Below are positions 60,888 through 64,000 of a stretch of DNA of 64,000 nt, piece after piece (the stretch's first letter is position 1; every line of letters starts with the position of its first letter). The stretch is from Rapana venosa (Eukaryota; Mollusca; Gastropoda; Neogastropoda; Muricidae), in NCBI GenBank assembly GCA_028751875.1, contig CM054165.1, forward strand, positions 21,883,964-21,947,963, given 5' to 3'. Below the pieces are notes generated by a model. It saw only the letters and a list, made by a program, of their open reading frames with translations. It made no database searches and had not been told where the DNA came from. A program made the translations under genes and the position numbers.

Positions 60888-62030
60888 CAGTGATGAGACT
60901 AACACATGGAACAAAACATGGCCTGCAGGGAAAGACCTTGACCCGCTACAGTCTGCCTACAGGACAGGACGAGGTGTCGAAGATGCCAAACTGTTCATTT
61001 TGAACAAGTTGAACAACCACTTAGAAGCACCTGACTCTCATGCCAGAATATTGTTTGCCGACTTTAGTTCAGCTTTCAATACAAAGCAGCCTCATGTTCT
61101 CGTTCACAAAATACTTTCAAAATTTGACGTAGACTATCAACTTGTTCGTTGGCTGATTGAATTTTTAACTAACAGACCACAGCGTGTTTTTTTGCCAATA
61201 AAATATCTTCATCGGTTAGATTTACCTGTACGGGTTCTCCACAGGGTTGCCTTCTCTCGCCACTTCTGTACATTCTATACACAGATGATTGGAAGCAGCT
61301 ATGAAAATTCCTTTCTTGTAAAATTTGCCGATGATAGTGCTCTCTTGTCTCTCTTATCTGGATCTGTCCAAAACCATAGTCCAGCCCTCACCGATTTTGT
61401 CAATTGGTGTGATGAGGCATATCTGGAGCTAAATGTTTCTAAAGCAAAAGATCTTCCTTTCGATTTCAGAAGATCGGGTCACAGGTCTGAACATATTATC
61501 ATCCACAGTCAATAAGTTGAAAACGTTTCGAATTACAAGTATCTGGGAACTATTTATGATCGCAAATTAAACTGGGATGCTAACACTGACGCTATTGTCA
61601 AAAAGGACAACAACGGATGTATTTTCTAAGGAGCTGAACTCATTTTGTGTTGACAAAAAGATTCTTTCTTTGTTCTACAAGTCCTACATAGAGAGTGTTG
61701 TAAGTTTTGCTTTCATCTGTTGGTACAACAACCTTAGTGTTAAAAACAAGAATAGTCTTCGGAGAATTGTTAGAATCTGCTCAAACAATTGGAGAAGAAC
61801 AAAGAGATCTCAAGCCGTACTGCGACCAGCAGCTTGTGTGCAAAGCGACTGCCATCTTGGCTGATCCTTCCTATGCTATGTCTTCGGAATTCCAGTTGTT
61901 GCCTTCAGGACGCCATTTTCGTGCTCCAACAGTTAAAAAAATGGAAAAAAATCATTTCTTTTGCTCCAGTAGTCATTCGAATTCTCAATTCAAAACAGCA
62001 CTGACCAAACAACTTTACATTCTATGATAT
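60888..62030 (+). pseudogene. Rex1/CR1-like LINE reverse transcriptase remnant
   Basis: Broken frames give DPLQSAYRTGRGVEDAKLF, FADFSSAFN, WLIEFLTNRPQRV, then GSPQG at 61233-61247 in a shifted frame, VKFADDSALLSLL with the catalytic ADD, WCDEAYLELNVSKAKDL, then YKYLGT and LPSGRHFR at the end. The order agrees with Rex1/CR1-clade elements. At least three frameshifts and a stop near 61513. Endonuclease and N-terminal parts are absent, so it is 5'-truncated. The element may extend to the TTGACTTTGAC-rich end near 62755. Confidence 0.85.
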
Positions 62031-62107
62031 ACCTCCCTGATTGTCAAGTGTGTATGGATGTGGGTGTGTGGACATGAAAATAAGTACTCCTGTATCTTAC
62101 TTTTGGC

Positions 62108-62509
62108 TTAAATGATTTTTAAAGTGTGTGTGTGTGTGGTGTGTGTGTGTTGTGTGTGTGTGTGTGTGTGTAAGTTTCTGTCTTTACCAGTCACTGGTCA
62201 TTATGGTGTGCGCGCGCGCGCGCGTGTGTGTGTGTTTACTAGTCAATAGTCTTTATAAAATTGTGTTCATATATTGGTGCGTGTGTATGGATGTGCACAT
62301 GTGTGCGTGCGTGTTTGAGCGCGCGCGTGCGTGCACGCGTAAATAATAAGTTCATATGTCTTTTCCAATCAATGTTGTTGTTTTTTTGTTTTGTTTTTTT
62401 GTTTTCACAACATTGTATTCCTACATTGGCGTGTGTGGGTATGTATGTATGTGTGTGTGCGTGCATATACCGTGCGTGTGTGTGCGCGCGCCTGGGTTTG
62501 TGTGTGGTG

Positions 62510-62540
<31 letters not shown>

Positions 62541-62549
62541 TATATATAT

Positions 62550-62594
<45 letters not shown>

Positions 62595-62610
62595 TATATA
62601 TAAGCTATCT
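62108..62610. repeat. GT, GCGC, GA and TA microsatellites
   Basis: Several short GT/GC tracts, then a GA tract at 62508-62536 and interrupted (TA)n at 62537-62602. Confidence 0.93.
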
Positions 62611-62724
62611 TGGAATGTTCATAACAATTTGAAATTTATTTTTCTTTTGTCTTTTGAGATAATTATAAGTATCAATATGCCTGTCAGTATTGTAATTGCC
62701 CTTCATGGGATGATTAATATATTT

Positions 62725-62757
62725 TTGACTTTGACTTTTGACTTTGACTTGACCTTC
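62725..62757 (+). repeat. TTTGAC-repeat, candidate LINE 3' tail
   Basis: TTGACTTTGACTTTTGACTT after TTCATGGGATGATTAATAT. Short tandem ends like this are common at 3' ends of CR1-type elements; it may close the 60888 LINE, separated by microsatellites. Confidence 0.45.
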
Positions 62758-62959
62758 ACAAACAGTCGAGTCGCTTATCTCACAACTGTGCCCACTCCCC
62801 CCCAAAAAACAACAACACAACAACAACAAAAAAGCATAACCCCCCAAAAAAATCCCAACCCCAAAACCAAACAAGCATTTTCCGTTGTTGGTGAAAATGG
62901 TTTATTTTGAATTGAAAAACGCTGTAATTATTGTCTGTTTGAAGATAAGGACTTGGGAT

Positions 62960-63530
62960 GATTGGAAGGGAGGGGGGGGGATGGTGAAAGGAGGGGAGGG
63001 ATGGTGGAAGGGAGGAGGGATAGAAGGGAGGGGAGGGATGATGAAGGGAGGGATGGGGGAAAAGGGGAGGGAGGGATGATGGAAGGGAGGGATGGTGGAA
63101 GGGGAGGGAGGGATGATGGAAGGGAGGGATGGTGGAAGGGAGGAGGGATGGTGGAAGGTAGGGGATGGAAGGGAAGAGGAGATGGAAGGGAGGGGGAGGG
63201 ATGATGGAAGGGAGAGGATGGTGGAAGGGGGAGGGAGGGATGAATGGCAAGGGAGGGATGGTGGGGAGGAGGAATAGTAGGGAGGGAGGGGAATGATGGA
63301 AGGGAGGGATGATGGAAGGGAGGGGAGGGGTGATGGAAGGGAGGAGGAATGACGGGAGAGTGGAGGGATGATGGAAGGGAGGATGGAGGATGGAAGGGAG
63401 GAGGGAGGATGGATGGGAGGGGAGGGATGATGAAAAGGGGGAGGGATGATGGAAGGGAGGAGGGAGGGATGATAGAGAGGGGAGGTGATGATAGAAGGGA
63501 GGGATAATGAAAAGGAGGAGGGATGATGGA
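62960..63530. repeat. GGAAGGGAGGGATGAT minisatellite
   Basis: About 570 bp of G/A-rich imperfect repeat with unit close to GATGGAAGGGAGG and frequent length changes. Confidence 0.95.
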
Positions 63531-63663
63531 TCGGTGGTCTAGAGGTAACGCGCCTGTCTAGAAAGCGAAAAGTCCGGGTCTGAAGTGTGCGGCGGTTCGT
63601 ACCCCGTTTGGACCGGAAATTTTCCCCCCATCCATTAGACCATGAGTGGTGGTCTGGGCGCTA

Positions 63664-63694
<31 letters not shown>

Positions 63695-63808
63695 CGTGTG
63701 TTACACGTAATTATTTAGCGCACGTAAAAAAACCCACGGCAACAAGAGAGTTGTCCCTGGCAAAATCTTAGAAAAAAAGCCACTCTGATAGGGAAACAAA
63801 TACAGCTG

Positions 63809-63862
<54 letters not shown>

Positions 63863-63975
63863 TGAAAGGTGGCGCAGCGCTAAGTGGCGACGCGTTCTCC
63901 CGCTCTCCCCGGGGAGAGCAGCCCAAATTTCACGGAGAGAAATCTGCCGTGACTTAAAGTGGTATGAAATAAAAT
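63528..63975 (+). mobile_element. SINE family G, full length
   Basis: Head ATCGGTGGTCTAGAGGTAAC, B-box region GGCGGTTCGTACCCCG, full body, a 48-base internal poly-A and the 3' part to CTTAAAGTGGTATGAAATAA. Closely similar to 58739-59180. Confidence 0.92.
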
Positions 63976-64000
63976 CTGAGCGCTTTGATTTGTTGCTTTA
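63972..64000 (+). repeat. Module E start, following SINE G
   Basis: AATCTGAGCGCTTTGATTTG and TTGCTTTA run to the window edge. It is in the orientation expected for a 3' tail of the SINE G before it. Confidence 0.75.

Overview
This is a eukaryotic nuclear contig, AT-leaning, intron-rich and crowded with microsatellites, SINEs and LINE remains. The three recognisable host genes are animal genes. The repeat style (tRNA-headed SINEs, RTE-type LINEs, long GT/GA/CA tracts) suggests a lophotrochozoan, most likely a marine gastropod mollusc; that assignment is inference, not proof.

Three host genes lie on the minus strand. (1) 4991-16438 is a complete six-exon gene for the Na+/K+-ATPase beta subunit; the exons join in phase to 299 codons plus a stop. 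(2) 34255-37390 holds the last three exons of a NUFIP1-like gene (nuclear FMRP-interacting protein 1, a box C/D snoRNP assembly factor). (3) 41190-48589 holds the last four exons of a fukutin-like gene (ribitol-phosphate transferase family), covering its catalytic half. The 5' exons of genes 2 and 3 were not found. A 500-N scaffold gap (39593-40092) lies where NUFIP1 5' exons could be. A single-exon ORF of unknown function (302 aa) is on the plus strand at 23552-24460.

The rest is repeats. A full-length RTE-type LINE (17441-20659, perfect 13-bp target duplication, disabled by one nonsense codon and one frameshift) sits antisense inside an older RNase H-bearing LINE. Two 5'-truncated copies of the same RTE lie inside other repeats. 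Three 3' ends of a second LINE with (AAG)n tails, a Rex1/CR1-like LINE remnant and a TTA-flanked MITE family are also present. At least four SINE-like families recur: A (tRNA-like head followed by a 5S rRNA-like promoter), B, C and G (tRNA-headed). C and G share a 3' module (here called E). Further interspersed repeats are called D, F, H and K. Repeats come within 60 bp of three splice acceptors, and one long pentamer array abuts the last fukutin acceptor.

Right of about 48.6 kb the window is almost only repeats, including 1.5 kb of polypurine. Between 48.7 and 52 kb, base quality looks poor next to a 60-base G run. I found no operon, defence system, CRISPR array or other clearly new multi-gene system. 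The more unusual items are the 5S/tRNA chimeric SINE, a 44-bp perfect palindrome inside a foldback structure, the MITE at the fukutin splice site and the nested RTE insertions.
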